From Panonychus citri (taxonomy: Eukaryota; Arthropoda; Arachnida; Trombidiformes; Tetranychidae): a stretch of 64,000 nt of DNA. The stretch spans positions 2,852,001 through 2,916,000 of the forward strand of contig NW_026515482.1 in assembly GCF_014898815.1 (NCBI RefSeq). Reading direction: 5' to 3'. This document shows positions 38,427 through 50,101 of this stretch, piece by piece; within the stretch, counting starts at the first letter, position 1, and each line of letters opens with the position of its first letter. A program made the position numbers and the translations under genes. Below the pieces are notes generated by a model, which was given only the letters and a program-made list of their open reading frames with translations, was not told the origin of the DNA and searched no databases.

Positions 38427-41346
38427 TCATTGATTGACATAAAGTGAGGCCACATTTTGACGGAGAGTAAATGTTTGATCTGAATGGAAACAAATGAAAA
38501 GATAGAAACAATTAATAAATGATCAATGGTTAATTTAGATGATTAAATTAGCAACAATTAAGATTAATTACCTTTGGATAGATTTCCAATTGCTGCTTGT
38601 TTATTTAAAAACTCTAAGCAAAATTTTTCGGACAATCCAAACTCTTTGATGTAATAAGTGAAAGCCCTGTAATTAAATCAACAACAATTAAGTTAATTTT
38701 ATAATAATTCAATTCTTTCACTTGATTCAATAACAATCATGATTTAATTGAAAGGAAAAACTAATTATAATTTAATGAGAATCAACAATCAAAGTAAATA
38801 AATGGATTCTGGTTTTGTAGTTGTTTTCAATTCAGTAAATTGACTTGATTATTAAATGATTAAATTGATTGTTCAGTTGAACGTCATTAATAGATCAAGG
38901 TAATTACAATCAAAGGAAAGATGTAAAAATGTCACTTTAATCTAATTGTAATCATTATAATTATTTAACCAAATTAAATAATCAAAACATGTAACAAAAT
39001 CAAGAGAGGAAATTTAAACGATGAATGAATTAATTGAGATTAAAATTAATTAGTATCATTTAAATTAGCAGAAATTAACACATTGACAATTAGGTTAATT
39101 GTTTGTTCATTGACACTGTTACCAACTGAATTTATCTGTTTAATTGTTATACGAATATAATTTCATCTGCCCTCGACAATTAAGAAGATTGATTAACCTT
39201 CATTGGGGAAAATTATTTTCTCTTCAAACAATTAATATTATTATTCCTTTATGATCAATTCTAATCAGATTATAACAATTAGATTGATGGCTAATTGTTA
39301 TTAAATCAATAAAATCGTAAGTCAAAATGTTCATTAGTTATGGTTGTAAATTTCATAGGGAAAACTAAACATGACAATTAAGCAAATCAATATTTTCTAG
39401 TAGCTAAATTTAACAATTAATAAAAAAATAAAGGTTAATTGTGATGGTTTCAATTTATTGATTGAGTGAAAGACTAAATTCTGATCCTGATTCTGATTAA
39501 TATGCTGGTGAGTGAATTAAATGGTTGGATTGACAATTCTCACGGAATTAAAAGCCGATTTGGTGACAATTCTTACCCAAGTTGTCCGAAAACGGTGTTT
39601 TCTTGTAATTGAGCTTCTTCATCTCTCTCATTTTGAGTGATATTTTTTGACAATAATCTCTCATGAATGGGACTTTTTGCTTTCTCACAAATGACGGAAT
39701 CAAAAAAAGCAGCGGACCAGAAACGATGAGATCGCCAGATTGGTTGTTCTTTCAGGTATTGATAGAGATATTGACGAGCGGAGATATTATTATAATCATT
39801 GATTGAATTTTTTCGTTGTGAGCTTTGAACTTGTTGATTGGAATAGTTTTGAAATGGATTAACCTGAGCCAACGTTGGTTCATGGTAAAAGGTGAAACAC
39901 ATATTCAATATTGTTTTGGCTGGTGAGAAATCATCAGATTCTGAGCATTCGAATAAAATTATAGCAAAATATTGAACCAAACTGTAAAAGGTACTTTCAG
40001 TTACTTGCTTTTGGTAAACTCTCTGAACGGGTTGACATCGACATCGGTAAAAATGGTGACATAGTTTAGTAGATTCATGAGGGTATTAGATGTAACCCAG
40101 AATTCATCAGATTCAGGTGATTAGGAGGAAAGGAAAAGAGAGAATATTTAGTTAATTGTTCACTAATTGTTAGAAGGAAATGTTAACTAACCTTTTCATT
40201 TATGAAACGAGAAAAGAGTAACCTTCCTTTGTCTGTTCGAGCATAAGCTCCAAACAATGATTTCTCTGGCAGGGTAATTGATGAACTATTGTGAGAATAG
40301 AAAAAAAACAGAAACAGGAAATGATTATAGTTAGTTAATTGTCGTTAATTGTTCAATTCAGATATATGGGAATCATCAATAAATTGGCAGGAAAACGTTT
40401 CTTTGGATGATTTTTACTTTTACCTGTCAGAGAAAATCTTATCGACAAAATTTTCCATGAAAATTTTAACCTCTTCATCGTCATCGGTACCATCAGAATT
40501 GTAGTCACAATTTGATGTCCATGGATTAGCGGAGCATTTATCTACCATAGTTGATTGACCATTTGATTGGGATGAAATTTTTGAATTGGAATTTAAATTG
40601 TTGAGATCAATACCTCTTGGTCTTCGAGGAATCCTTAATCTTAATCGATCGTTGTTACCCTCATCTTCAGCTTCAGAAGATTCTAATGATGTTTCCTGTC
40701 CACTGCCAATTCCAATCGATTCACCGGTTCGATAGGGTTTAAGGGTATCATGTATCTCTAGATTACGAAGTTCGGCCACGGAGACACAACTTGATCCACC
40801 CATAGAATGACCACTGTCCAGAGTATCTAGAGAATCCATTGATGTATCTTTGGATCTTTGCATTGATGATGATGATTGGACGATGGGAATTGTCATCATT
40901 TCTGGTTGACCAAAAATTGAACGTATTTTGGGTCGACGACGTTGTTTATTTGCACAGGGAGAACCTGTAGTTGATCCAAGGGGAGAGTTGTTAATGTAGC
41001 TCTTTGAAGGGTCAGAGTTCGACCCATTATCGGTGAAACTGGATTGGAAGGCTTCAAGTCGGGATGATAATCCGGATAAAAGGTTATCTTTAAACCCCCA
41101 AAGACTACGAGTACCAAATAGTGAACTTGACTTGGTAACCGTTGATGTCGGTGGTAAATTTGATGTTGGACATTTAACAGAATCCATCAAGGTTGAGGTG
41201 ACGGTGGTACTTGTGGTGGTTATGGTTGATTCGGCTTGGATTGGATCAGATGTTGATGAAGCCGAGGAAGAAGAGGTCAAAAGAGTTGATAACCTGGTCA
41301 TTGATGGATAATGGAAACTGGTCAAGTTTTCACAATCACTTTGCAT
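38427..41346 (-). CDS. KIAA0513-like protein (SBF2-domain family), 5 exons
   Basis: Exons in transcript order are 40424-41346, 40192-40285, 39577-40022, 38572-38666 and 38427-38479, giving 536 aa. The start is the first in-frame ATG (MQSDCENL). The N-terminal ~300 residues are Ser/Thr-rich and probably disordered. The conserved part follows: FMENFVDKIFSD, then LFGAYARTDKGRLLFSRFINEK, then STFYSLVQYFAIILFECSE, then DDFSPAKTILNMCFTFYHE. It ends with FGQLGAFTYYIKEFGLSEKF and LRQNVASLYVNQ. The order and spacing match vertebrate KIAA0513, whose conserved region is related to the SBF2 domain of MTMR5/13. The acceptor of exon 3 was chosen because it restores equal spacing with that family between FSRF and TFYSLVQ. 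The molecular role is poorly known. Likely cytosolic. Confidence 0.85.
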
Positions 41347-43072
41347 GGAGATCCCAAAGATGGTGAATAATATCAAAATTGGAAGACAATGATGATAAGA
41401 GACAGAAGTTAACAAAATAATCAACCAGAATGTAAGATGAATAATCAAATAGCTGCATAAATATTAGTAACTATTGACTTTTAGTTGGTGATGGAAAATG
41501 TTACCTAATGAAAGGGAAAAAGAAAAAATCCAAATTAGAATGGAAGATAACCTGGGGTCAGTGTGAGAATGGTAGGATGACTAGGGGATGGAAATGATGA
41601 TAATTTAGAATAAAATTAAAAGAGAATAAAAAATAATTCTCTCCAATTTATTCTAAAAAAAGAAATCAATCAGTAGGTAACAAGAGGAGTTGATGAATAT
41701 CAACACATCATCAACAAAGACAATTCATTGATTACAACCGGTAGGAAAATCCAATGGAAATCAAATGAAGACAAAAATGATGATGATGATGATTATGATG
41801 ATGATTATGATGATAATAGAATAATAATTTCGATGAGAGAAAAAAAAACAACTAATTAAATAGAATAGAATTTGTAGAAACACAATTTAGAGAGAAAAGT
41901 AAAGAGAGATGGAGAGACAAAATGTCCATTGTTTGGAATGGAGAGGAAAAGGAAGAGGTAAATTTTTGACCAACGATTAGAGGAAAGGTTGACCATCTAA
42001 CAATTAGAATCAAAGATCTCTAGTAAAACAAATGAATTAACTTTTCCAATTGGTCTGATTGGTGATGAAAATTGAGATTTAATTTAATCCTTTTGTTGTT
42101 TACGTTTTGTTGGTTGATTAGAGTAAAAGAATTGGAGATTTGGGTTAAATGGATTGAATTAAACACTTACTTTTAGTCTTTATCATCTTTAACTAATCCA
42201 TTCTGAATGGGTTGGGATTAATCAGCAAACTAATCAACATCACAATTAACCTTTTTAACTGATTCAATCAGTTTGATTCTCATCGAGATTATTGATCAAC
42301 CGATTGATCGATTTTCCAGATTTTTAATCGAAAAAACTATCGACACAAATCGAGACAATTTTTGTGCACAGAAAAATAGAAACAAATTTAAAAGGGTCAA
42401 TTTTTATCTCTTTTTAAAAAATTACTCTAACTTTGGACTCAAATTCTTGCATGATAATCAATTTAAGAACTTCAATCAATATAATTTTATCGTTTTCAGC
42501 CAAAAACTATGAGAATAACAATCGATCCGAAAATTTAATCGATTCGAGTTTCGTTTTCAACGCCCTCTGCTGACAGTTTTTAGAACTAAAAAGAATTTTA
42601 AATTTTGTATTAATCATTTTCTTTCCGTTTTTGTATCAATATTTACATAGAAAATTGTCAACAATTAACTGATTCTGATAATAAGAATTAATTGAAAGAT
42701 TCTTTCATTTACCTAAATCATTTTCTTTCTCTGGCATCTTTTCTTTCATTGTGATGCCTTGGATAGAAAAAAAATTCTCATGTTCTAATTCAGTGTTTTT
42801 CGATTGTTGTGAAATATGTCAACATTAAAAGGGAGAATTAAAGTTCATTCTCACCTTTCCATGTTGACCCGATTATTTGATCAATCAACATTCACATATC
42901 AATTTCACATCAATCAAAATTTCATATCTTTCGATTGAAAAAGGAAATATTTCAAGATCATTTTCCGTTCTTTCGATATTTTTTTTTCTTCTTTTTCTAT
43001 CTTCAGAATATTGATTATTTTTCTGTTACCTTTTACATCTTGACCATCAACAGTTATCGTGGTTTACATTCA
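41347..43072. other. Intergenic between divergent KIAA0513-like and PGM3 genes
   Basis: AT-rich, with an ATGATG repeat at about 41779-41812 and an AT-rich tract of 'TCGAT' words at about 42280-42350. A CTCF-like motif lies at 42559-42574. The tract 'tctatcttcag' ending at about 43007 could be the acceptor of a 5' UTR intron of PGM3. Confidence 0.45.
42559..42574 (-). promoter_or_regulatory. CTCF-like motif upstream of PGM3
   Basis: The minus strand reads GTCAGCAGAGGGCGTT, which closely matches the core CAGCAGAGGGCG of the animal CTCF consensus. It lies in a divergent promoter interval. Binding is inferred, not shown. Confidence 0.4.
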
Positions 43073-44893
43073 ATGTCCTTCTCAGGGTTGACCTTTCGCT
43101 CTTATGCCAAAAATCATCCCAAATCACATTCTCATCTAATTGCCTATGGAACTTGTGGACCAAGAGATAAGTGAGTCTTTCGATTGTTCTAAATTTTGGT
43201 TCTATTCTGTAATGATTAAGGTATTTGATATTTCTCCTTCTCCAGTGGTCGTTTTATAGATTCTATGGCCTTTCGAATGGGTATTATTGCCGCGATTCGA
43301 TCGCGATCCATGGAAAGTCAAGCGGTCGGCATTATGATCACTGGATCTCATAATCCATCTGAAGACAACGGGATTAAAATGATCGATTTCAATGGTTACA
43401 TTTTAGATGAACCTTGGGAACCACTTTGCGTTAAATTAGGAAATGAATCTGACCTTAAACTTGAAGCGGCGACTCATCATATCATCAAGAAGTTAAACCT
43501 TCGTAATCCTGGCCTTGTGTTTATCGCTCGAGATTCAAGAGACACTTCAGAGAAATTGGCCAAATCAGCCTCAGACGGAGTTCGATCAACTGATTCGGCT
43601 GTTCGTGATTTCGGCATGTTAACTACTCCACAATTACATCATATTGTTTACTTCCATAACAAAGGTCTACCCGAACCCACCGAAATTGGTTATTTCTTCA
43701 AGTTTATCGGTTCGTTCAAAGAATTGGTCAGTTTTTTTTGTACCTTACGATTTTAAGAGATTTTAACATTCGAGTTTGGTTTTTTTTCCTTGAATATTTT
43801 CCAGTGTTTCGGTATAAACAAAAGTCCAGGTAAATACACACCGAGATTGAATGTCGATTGTGGTAATGGTGTCGGTGGACTCAAAATGAAAAAGGTCCAA
43901 AATCAACTGGCCCCGTATCTTTATCTTAACCTTCACAATACTGGTCCTGGTACCGTTAATCAAGAATGTGGATCTTATTTTGTTGAAAGTGAACTTAAAG
44001 AGCCGATTGATTGTCCAGTTAATCAAGGTGATCGATGGTCTTCAATTGGCGGTGATTTTGATCGAATCATTTATTATTATAAGGATAAAGAAAATCAATT
44101 AAGAATATTGAATGGTGATAAAATCGCCGCTCTTTTTTGTCTCTACATTAAAGAACTTCTTCTATTTAGTGGACTTTCCGATAAAGTGACCTTTCAAGTT
44201 ATCCAAACGATTTATTCTAATGGGAAGACATCACGATTTCTGAGAAAATATGTCGGTGTTTCGGTTGATTGTTCACTTCCTGGAATTAAAAATTTAATGA
44301 AGAAAACTGAAAATTCTGATATATCAATTTGGTTCGAGTCTAATGGACATGGGTCAGTATTTTACAACGAAAAAGCTTACAGAGTGGTCAAGAGTGCAGT
44401 CGAAACTGATTCAACTGGATCAGCTGATTTATTGATGAAAATTTTCCATTTAATGCATCAGGTAAATTGAAAAAAAAATTAGTTGAACAATGAAAATAAT
44501 CAACTTACTCTCTAAATCAATTCTCTCAATTAACAGAGTACCGGTGATGCTTTTTGTAATCTCCTTTTAATCGAGTCCATTTTGAGAGCCAAAGATTGGA
44601 CAGTTGAAAATTGGGACTCCATTTATGAGACATCACCTTCTCGGTTCGTAACAGTGACAGTCAAAGATCACACTTTCATCAAAACAAACGAAACGGGCAC
44701 CGTTGTCCTCGAACCCGATAAATTACAATACAAGATCAATCAGTTGGTCAACAGATTTGAAGATAGTCGAGTAATTGTGCGTCCATCGGGAACCGAGCCC
44801 GTTGTTCGAGTCTATGGTGAGTCAAGTACTCAAGAGAAAGCTGATCAATTAGTTGAACATATCGTCCAACTTGTACAAAATTATTCGAAATAA
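43073..44893 (+). CDS. PGM3: Phosphoacetylglucosamine mutase, 4 exons, altered metal loop
   Basis: Exons are 43073-43170, 43246-43726, 43805-44461 and 44537-44893, giving 530 aa (human PGM3 has 542). It interconverts GlcNAc-6-phosphate and GlcNAc-1-phosphate on the UDP-GlcNAc route (chitin and glycans). The active-site serine loop reads TGSHNPSEDNG (Ser67), where the family usually has TASHNP. The sugar-binding loop FESNGHG and phosphate-binding loop RPSGTEPVVRVY are present. The metal loop reads GGDFDR (275-280) instead of DGDADR, so the first of three Asp ligands is Gly. The N-terminal loop reads YGTCGPR instead of YGTAGFR. The rest is continuous and open, so this is not an obvious pseudogene. 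Activity may be reduced, or another paralogue may carry the main function. Confidence 0.93.
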
Positions 44894-46062
44894 TAACAAA
44901 AAAAACTTGATCGAAATCAAATTCGTAACTTTTTCCTATCCAATAAAATTCATTTCCTTTAACCAGAACAATCAGTAAGTGATTAAAGATTCTAAATACT
45001 TGTTCATTTATCGTTTTTCCATAAATAATTAGTTAACATTGATTGAGATTAAATCTAATTGATTCAAAGTTTCAATTCGCAACTGAATCGCTCAATGGCT
45101 CCACCTGTTGGAGAAAAAAGTTGAACGGGTAAATTTAATTGAGAATTCATTTTAACAGTTGGTTTTGGTAACCTTAATGGGATAAAAGTTAAATGTGTTC
45201 ATAGTAAAGTTAAACATACAATTTACTTGTTAATACCTTCAAGGTTTCTATTCAAGTTAATTGTTTATGTAAATTGTTGGCAGCTTTTACATTTGCTTTG
45301 ATTTGATGATTACAGAAATCAAGGGTTGATAAATAACAAAAGGGATAAAGTGATTTAGGAAAACCGGATAGAAAATAGTAAATATCCTGATAATTTGGTT
45401 AACAATTGTAAAAAAAAGTGTTAAATCTTGATATGTTAACAGTTATAGAGATTGTTATTAATTGTGAATCAAATAGTTGTCATATTTTTGTTTCAATATA
45501 ATGCACTTTGTGTGTTTTTTTATGTGAGATAGAAGTTGATAATTGGTGGAGCGAGTTGATTGTTGATGAAACTTTGAGAAATTAAATGCGATGATTATTA
45601 CCACCAAAGAAGAAAAGATTTGGTAAAATTAGAGATTAAAAGTCACTGAAGTCACTTATTGGTAATTAATGCACAGCCCACGAAATAAAAATGGATTTTT
45701 AGATGAATTAATTAAGTGTCTCTCTCAATTCAAGTTCTCGGATTCAAGTTATTAAGGTGATTATGTGATTTGTTTGGCTTATCAACCCAAATAAGTCACC
45801 AAAATCCGTTGGTGGGAAGGAACCAGTTTCTTTTTTTATTGATTAAATCTTTTCTTTTACTTTGTTGTCTTGGATAAACTTGTTGATTAATAAGAGAATA
45901 GAAAATCGGGTGGGTTGATCAGCTGTTTGTTATTTCAATTGTTATAAGGTGATGGTGATAATTAATGATGATGATGAAGAGATGAAAACAATTGACGGTA
46001 AGGGTGAAGATGCTTTTTCATTTTTGTCGTAGGTTTTGATGATATCAGGATATCTTTTTAAA
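44894..46062. other. Intergenic, PGM3 / MARVEL gene (convergent)
   Basis: AT-rich, with no supported gene. A CCACCTGTTGG word at about 45101-45111 resembles a CTCF-type site on the minus strand. This stretch should contain both 3' UTRs. Confidence 0.5.
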
Positions 46063-47458
46063 TTATGCTCTTGATGGTGATGCGTTTATTTTCCGTTCTC
46101 CTTGTGCGATTTCACCTCGTTGATAGGCTTGGAACTTGAAGGCACTGTCGGTGAAGTAGATTCCAGAAGAAAAGATTCCGAAGAACTGAAAAGGAAGAAG
46201 AAATTAAAATTAATTAACTTGTGATTTTGTTTTATAAGGAAAAATTGATGAAACAATTGAATTAAATCATATGTCTAGACTGAGAAAAACGATTAACATG
46301 TAATATAAATATTAATGTATCATTTTGGATTCAATTGTAGCAATCGTAAGAAATAATTATTATTATTTCATTGTAAAGGTAATATAACTTGACGAATAAA
46401 AAACTGATATAATTAATAGATCGTAAAAAGATACTTGGAATAGGATGTTTTGATTGGAAAGACAATTAACTCTAATCAATTATTGCCCTTAATGGTAATG
46501 TGTAGAGAAGAATTGAATTGCTAATTAAACAATGAAACTAATCAACAATTAATTGAATGGTGCAATGTCATCTACCATGAGCATGTAACGGCAAAAAAAG
46601 AGTAAGTTTAAAAGTGAAACTAAATTAATTATAAATAACAACCAAGAAATATAATTCTAAGCATCGTAACAAAGCTAATAAGGGAAACTAATTTTCTAGA
46701 TGAACAATTGTCTGTATGAATTAACTTTTTTTACGTTCAAAGTTGAATGTAAATCGTTGGAAAAAGATTGAAAGAAAATTCTTACACCAGCAGCCGCATA
46801 AGGAGCACCATCGAGAATGATGACAATTGAGCCAATGAAAATAAGTAAACAGGTAACAGCACAATAAACCACCTCCTGAGAAAACAAGAGAGAGAAAAAT
46901 TCACATTAAATCACATACATAATAGGACCACAACATGAGAAAGATGATAGAAAACTAATGATCAGAGTAATGTAATTTGATGCAAAGGTAGAAGAAGAAA
47001 AAGTGAACAGAAAACATGGTAACAATAAAGAAAATGGATAACGTACAACAAGAAGCCATGGAATATTGTGAAGTTTCTCAATTACATGGAACATGTAAGC
47101 TGCGAGAAGTAATAAACTAATCCAGAAACATAACATTGTGGTGGTACAAAAATAAGCTACAGATGAACAGCCATGACAGTCGCCTATGGTTCCACAGATG
47201 AATCCGAGTAGAACACCGGCCTGAAAAAGAAAAAGAAAATGAAGAAAATGATGAGAATCATAATCAGAGGAAAACGATGGTTGACAAAGAGGAGAAATTA
47301 AATTTGCAACTGTAAACACTCGGTGGCCAACTTACAATTTCCATAGATTTAAGTAGCCCTGATGGAGTCTTAATGTATGAAGGGTCAAACCAAATGAAAG
47401 GAGTGACCTTAGTTGTTGCTGTGTTAATTGATGTTGGGAAATTTCCATTGTTTGACAT
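46063..47458 (-). CDS. Four-TM MARVEL-domain protein (CMTM-like), 4 exons
   Basis: Exons in transcript order are 47336-47458, 47047-47220, 46786-46875 and 46063-46185. All junctions are phase 0 and the protein has 169 aa. The N-terminus ends IWFDPSYIKTPSGLLKSMEI, a MARVEL/CMTM-type entry to TM1. TM1 is AGVLLGFICGTIGDC, TM2 CTTTMLCFWISLLLLAAYMF, TM3 EVVYCAVTCLLIFIGSIVII, and TM4 starts FFGIFSSGIYF. A short hydrophilic tail follows. MARVEL proteins shape or sort membranes and join vesicle or junction complexes. The FDPSYI..P.G.LK entry resembles CKLF-like (CMTM4/8) members more than occludin or synaptophysin. The exact orthologue is not certain. Confidence 0.82.
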
Positions 47459-48969
47459 GGTGTTGGCTAATTTGTTAATAACAGGTAAATGATGAGAATA
47501 TTAAACAAGGAGAGAGAGAAAGATTGAAGAAAACGTTGAAGATACAATAAGATTTTTTTTCCAATGATTGAACAGCAATTGAGAAGAAATGAAAACCAAT
47601 AGTTATCCTTTGGTTGTAACAGTTATGTTATTATGACAATGATGATGGTGGTAGTGTGGTGGTTGTAGTTTAAATTGAAAGCAAGACTAATTTAATTAAC
47701 ATCGTTAAAGTGATAACAACTAAAAAGTAAAAGAGAATAGAAAATAAAGAAAATTCTATCAAAAGAAAGAAAAAGGCGAGACCAGGAAAAAGAATAAAAG
47801 AAAAAAAAAGAAAATTGCAAATGAGAGAAAGAGAAACAAAATTAAAGATCCAACTGAGATTCAAAGATTCAAAGACAATTAACAGCAAGATCACTTCATC
47901 TAGAATGTTGATTAACTTAATTAAAGAAAATAATTAAATTTATAAATAATAATCAATTAACTGTCACCTTTAATTGTAAACAAATTGTCAACAAGTTGAT
48001 GAGCAAAAAGTAAGAAATTAAAGCGACGATTATTCATCGATTTAATCGATCGAAAATTCTAAAAATCGATTATCACCTAAATAGAATCGATTTTAAAGAA
48101 ACAGGTTCAACTTTAATTATCTTAAATTAGTTTAATTATATTCCCACTGTTAACAATTAAAGGTTACAATTAGTGCGATGTTAATTTCTATAGAAAACTC
48201 TAAATCATGATTACATAAGTAATGTTTACTCAATGACAGATTATTGATTAATCTCAATGGTAAATCAATTTATGTAAACATGATAATGAACTTTTTGTTT
48301 TGAGTCAATCAAATTAAATGATAACAATTAAAGTTCATTAACAGGATCTAGGTAAACAATTAAGGTCTTTTAAAGTTGATAAAAATGGTCAATAAATTAA
48401 CTAATCTACAATTGGTCAGCAATTAAATGGGAAAAAGGAAACAATCAGACAAATAAAAACTTAACAAGATCAACGACCCAAAATTAAATTGTTATTAGTT
48501 AGTTAGTTAGTTAGTTGAGTTGTTAATTGCCCCTTGATTACAGTTACAAAATTAAATATCAATCATGATGAAAAAACAAAAAATCTTCAAGCTAATTAAA
48601 CTTAAACCTCTTCCTAGTTAATTGCTTCCTTAATCATTGATGAACTTTCCCTCTCAATTGATTTGATTACTTCCCAATGATCAACTAATGACCCAACCCT
48701 AGTCCTTGAAAATTGATTTGATTTGATCCTCTTCAAATTATATAATCATCATCATCATCATCATCTTCATCTTCATCATTAACTTAATCATGATTATCAT
48801 CATCAGTTGATATAAAAGGCCAAGATTCACTCAATCAAGGTAACATTTAGATCCAGTGTTTAGTTAAATTGTTACTGTTTAAGTGTTGGTACATTGAAAT
48901 CAAAAAGTGATTAAATTACAACCACTAATTGTTAATCATTTTGTGCTTCTCATCATCATAATCATCATC
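47459..48969. other. Intergenic between divergent MARVEL and secreted-peptide genes
   Basis: AT-rich. It contains a (TTAG)n stretch at about 48497-48515, (ATC)n at 48747-48780 and a TATA box at 48811-48819 serving the plus-strand peptide gene. The frame 47670-47894 (minus) is Phe/Leu-rich with no support. Confidence 0.5.
48811..48819 (+). promoter_or_regulatory. TATA box of the small secreted peptide gene
   Basis: TATAAAAGG is a strong TATA match. It places transcription start near 48842-48845, about 125 bp before the ATG at 48970. Confidence 0.65.
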
Positions 48970-49197
48970 ATGGTTAAGTTAACTTTTATCTTGTTAATTG
49001 TTACCATTTTCTTTACCTTAATTGTATCAACTGTTGATTCGATTCCAATTGATTCATCTAATCATGTTGACAATTTACCAGCGACAATTAACCGTTCAGG
49101 TAAATCATTTGAACAACGTTATTTAACTGCTGCTGATTATTGTGAAAAACATCAACGACGATCATATAAAAAGTGTATGAAATCAAAAGGCTTTTAA
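48970..49197 (+). CDS. Small secreted two-cysteine peptide (75 aa), unknown
   Basis: ATG at 48970 starts MVKLTFILLIVTIFFTLIVS, a strong signal peptide of about 24 residues. The mature part is short: a polar stretch with a potential glycosylation site (NRS), then SFEQRYLTAADYCEKHQ, then RRSYKKCMKSKGF and the stop. It has two cysteines 12 residues apart in a basic tail. The strong TATA box and short single exon suit a highly expressed secreted product. It could be a small hormone, an antimicrobial-type peptide or a salivary/cuticle peptide. The two-Cys tail is too short for a defensin or knottin. There is no amidation signal at the C-terminus. Confidence 0.65.
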   Translation: MVKLTFILLIVTIFFTLIVSTVDSIPIDSSNHVDNLPATINRSGKSFEQRYLTAADYCEKHQRRSYKKCMKSKGF

Positions 49198-50028
49198 ATT
49201 GTAAACAATTAACTTAATTATGTTGGAGAAAAAAAAAATTGTACCTCAACAATTAAACAATATTAATAAACATTACGGTAAATAAAGTGAACTAACTTTC
49301 CAACCAGATTAAATTGTAATCAAATTAACTCATCTGATTATCATCTCGATCTTAACCTTACCCTTGATTAGAAATTAACTCGTATTAATTGTAAAGCTAA
49401 ATCAGTGATTAGAATCAAGATTTTCATCGTAACTTTTTTTTTCTTTCAAGTTAACTAATCCAAAGATTAACCTCAACTGATTTTAAATCAGATTAACGAC
49501 CTAATTGTAATCTATTAGAAAAAAGTAATTCGGGTTACGATTAATAGTTGATTTATTGGCAAGGTTTGTTGAGAGATGATTTAATTACAGTATTTTGACC
49601 AATAGTCTCTTAATTAATTAGTTATTTTTACATTTGATTTTAAATTTGTTTCGTATAATATATACACACATTCAGTCTTGATTTTCTGAAGGAAAGCAAA
49701 AAATGTAAGTGACAAGGAGAGAGAGAGAGAGAGGAAGAGAGGGAGATACAAGGTGAGGATGGAAAGGAGGAAATGGCGGTGGTTGGGATGAGGTGGTAGA
49801 GGGAAAAAATGTCACTGTTACGAAAAAAAGATATGGAAGCGGAAAAAGGGACAAGGTAGATTTAAGAAATAGTCGCTCAGCAAAAGATTGGGATGAAAAA
49901 AATGTCTCCATGTCGATGTGAGGGGTTGATTAGTTAATTGTTTGAAATGTTTGGTGGATCCAAAAATTGGAATACAACTTGAATCAAATTATATTAGTTT
50001 TCTCCCCATTTATCGTTGAAATGTTTGA

Positions 50029-50059
<31 letters not shown>

Positions 50060-50101
50060 TGATGGAGATACGTTGATGTGTTGACGAGGTTGCGAATCAA
50101 T
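49198..50101. other. Intergenic with GA and TG microsatellites
   Basis: (GA)n runs occur at about 49717-49732 and 50040-50060, next to a TG run. The frame 49672-49911 (minus) is an artefact of the purine-rich repeat. No gene is supported. Confidence 0.55.

Noticed and set aside
40070..40140. Possible extra KIAA0513-like coding sequence upstream of the exon-3 acceptor
   Set aside because: The frame continuing into TFYSLVQ has an upstream stop. Starting at the AG before AGAGTTTACC restores the family's exact spacing, so this DNA is intron.
48497..48515. (TTAG)n stretch, telomere-like
   Set aside because: Only about five units, and TTAG rather than the arthropod TTAGG. It lies between genes, so it is a simple repeat.
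49672..49911. 79-codon minus-strand frame, Ser/Pro/Phe-rich
   Set aside because: It is the complement of a purine-rich GA repeat region, with no signal beyond composition.
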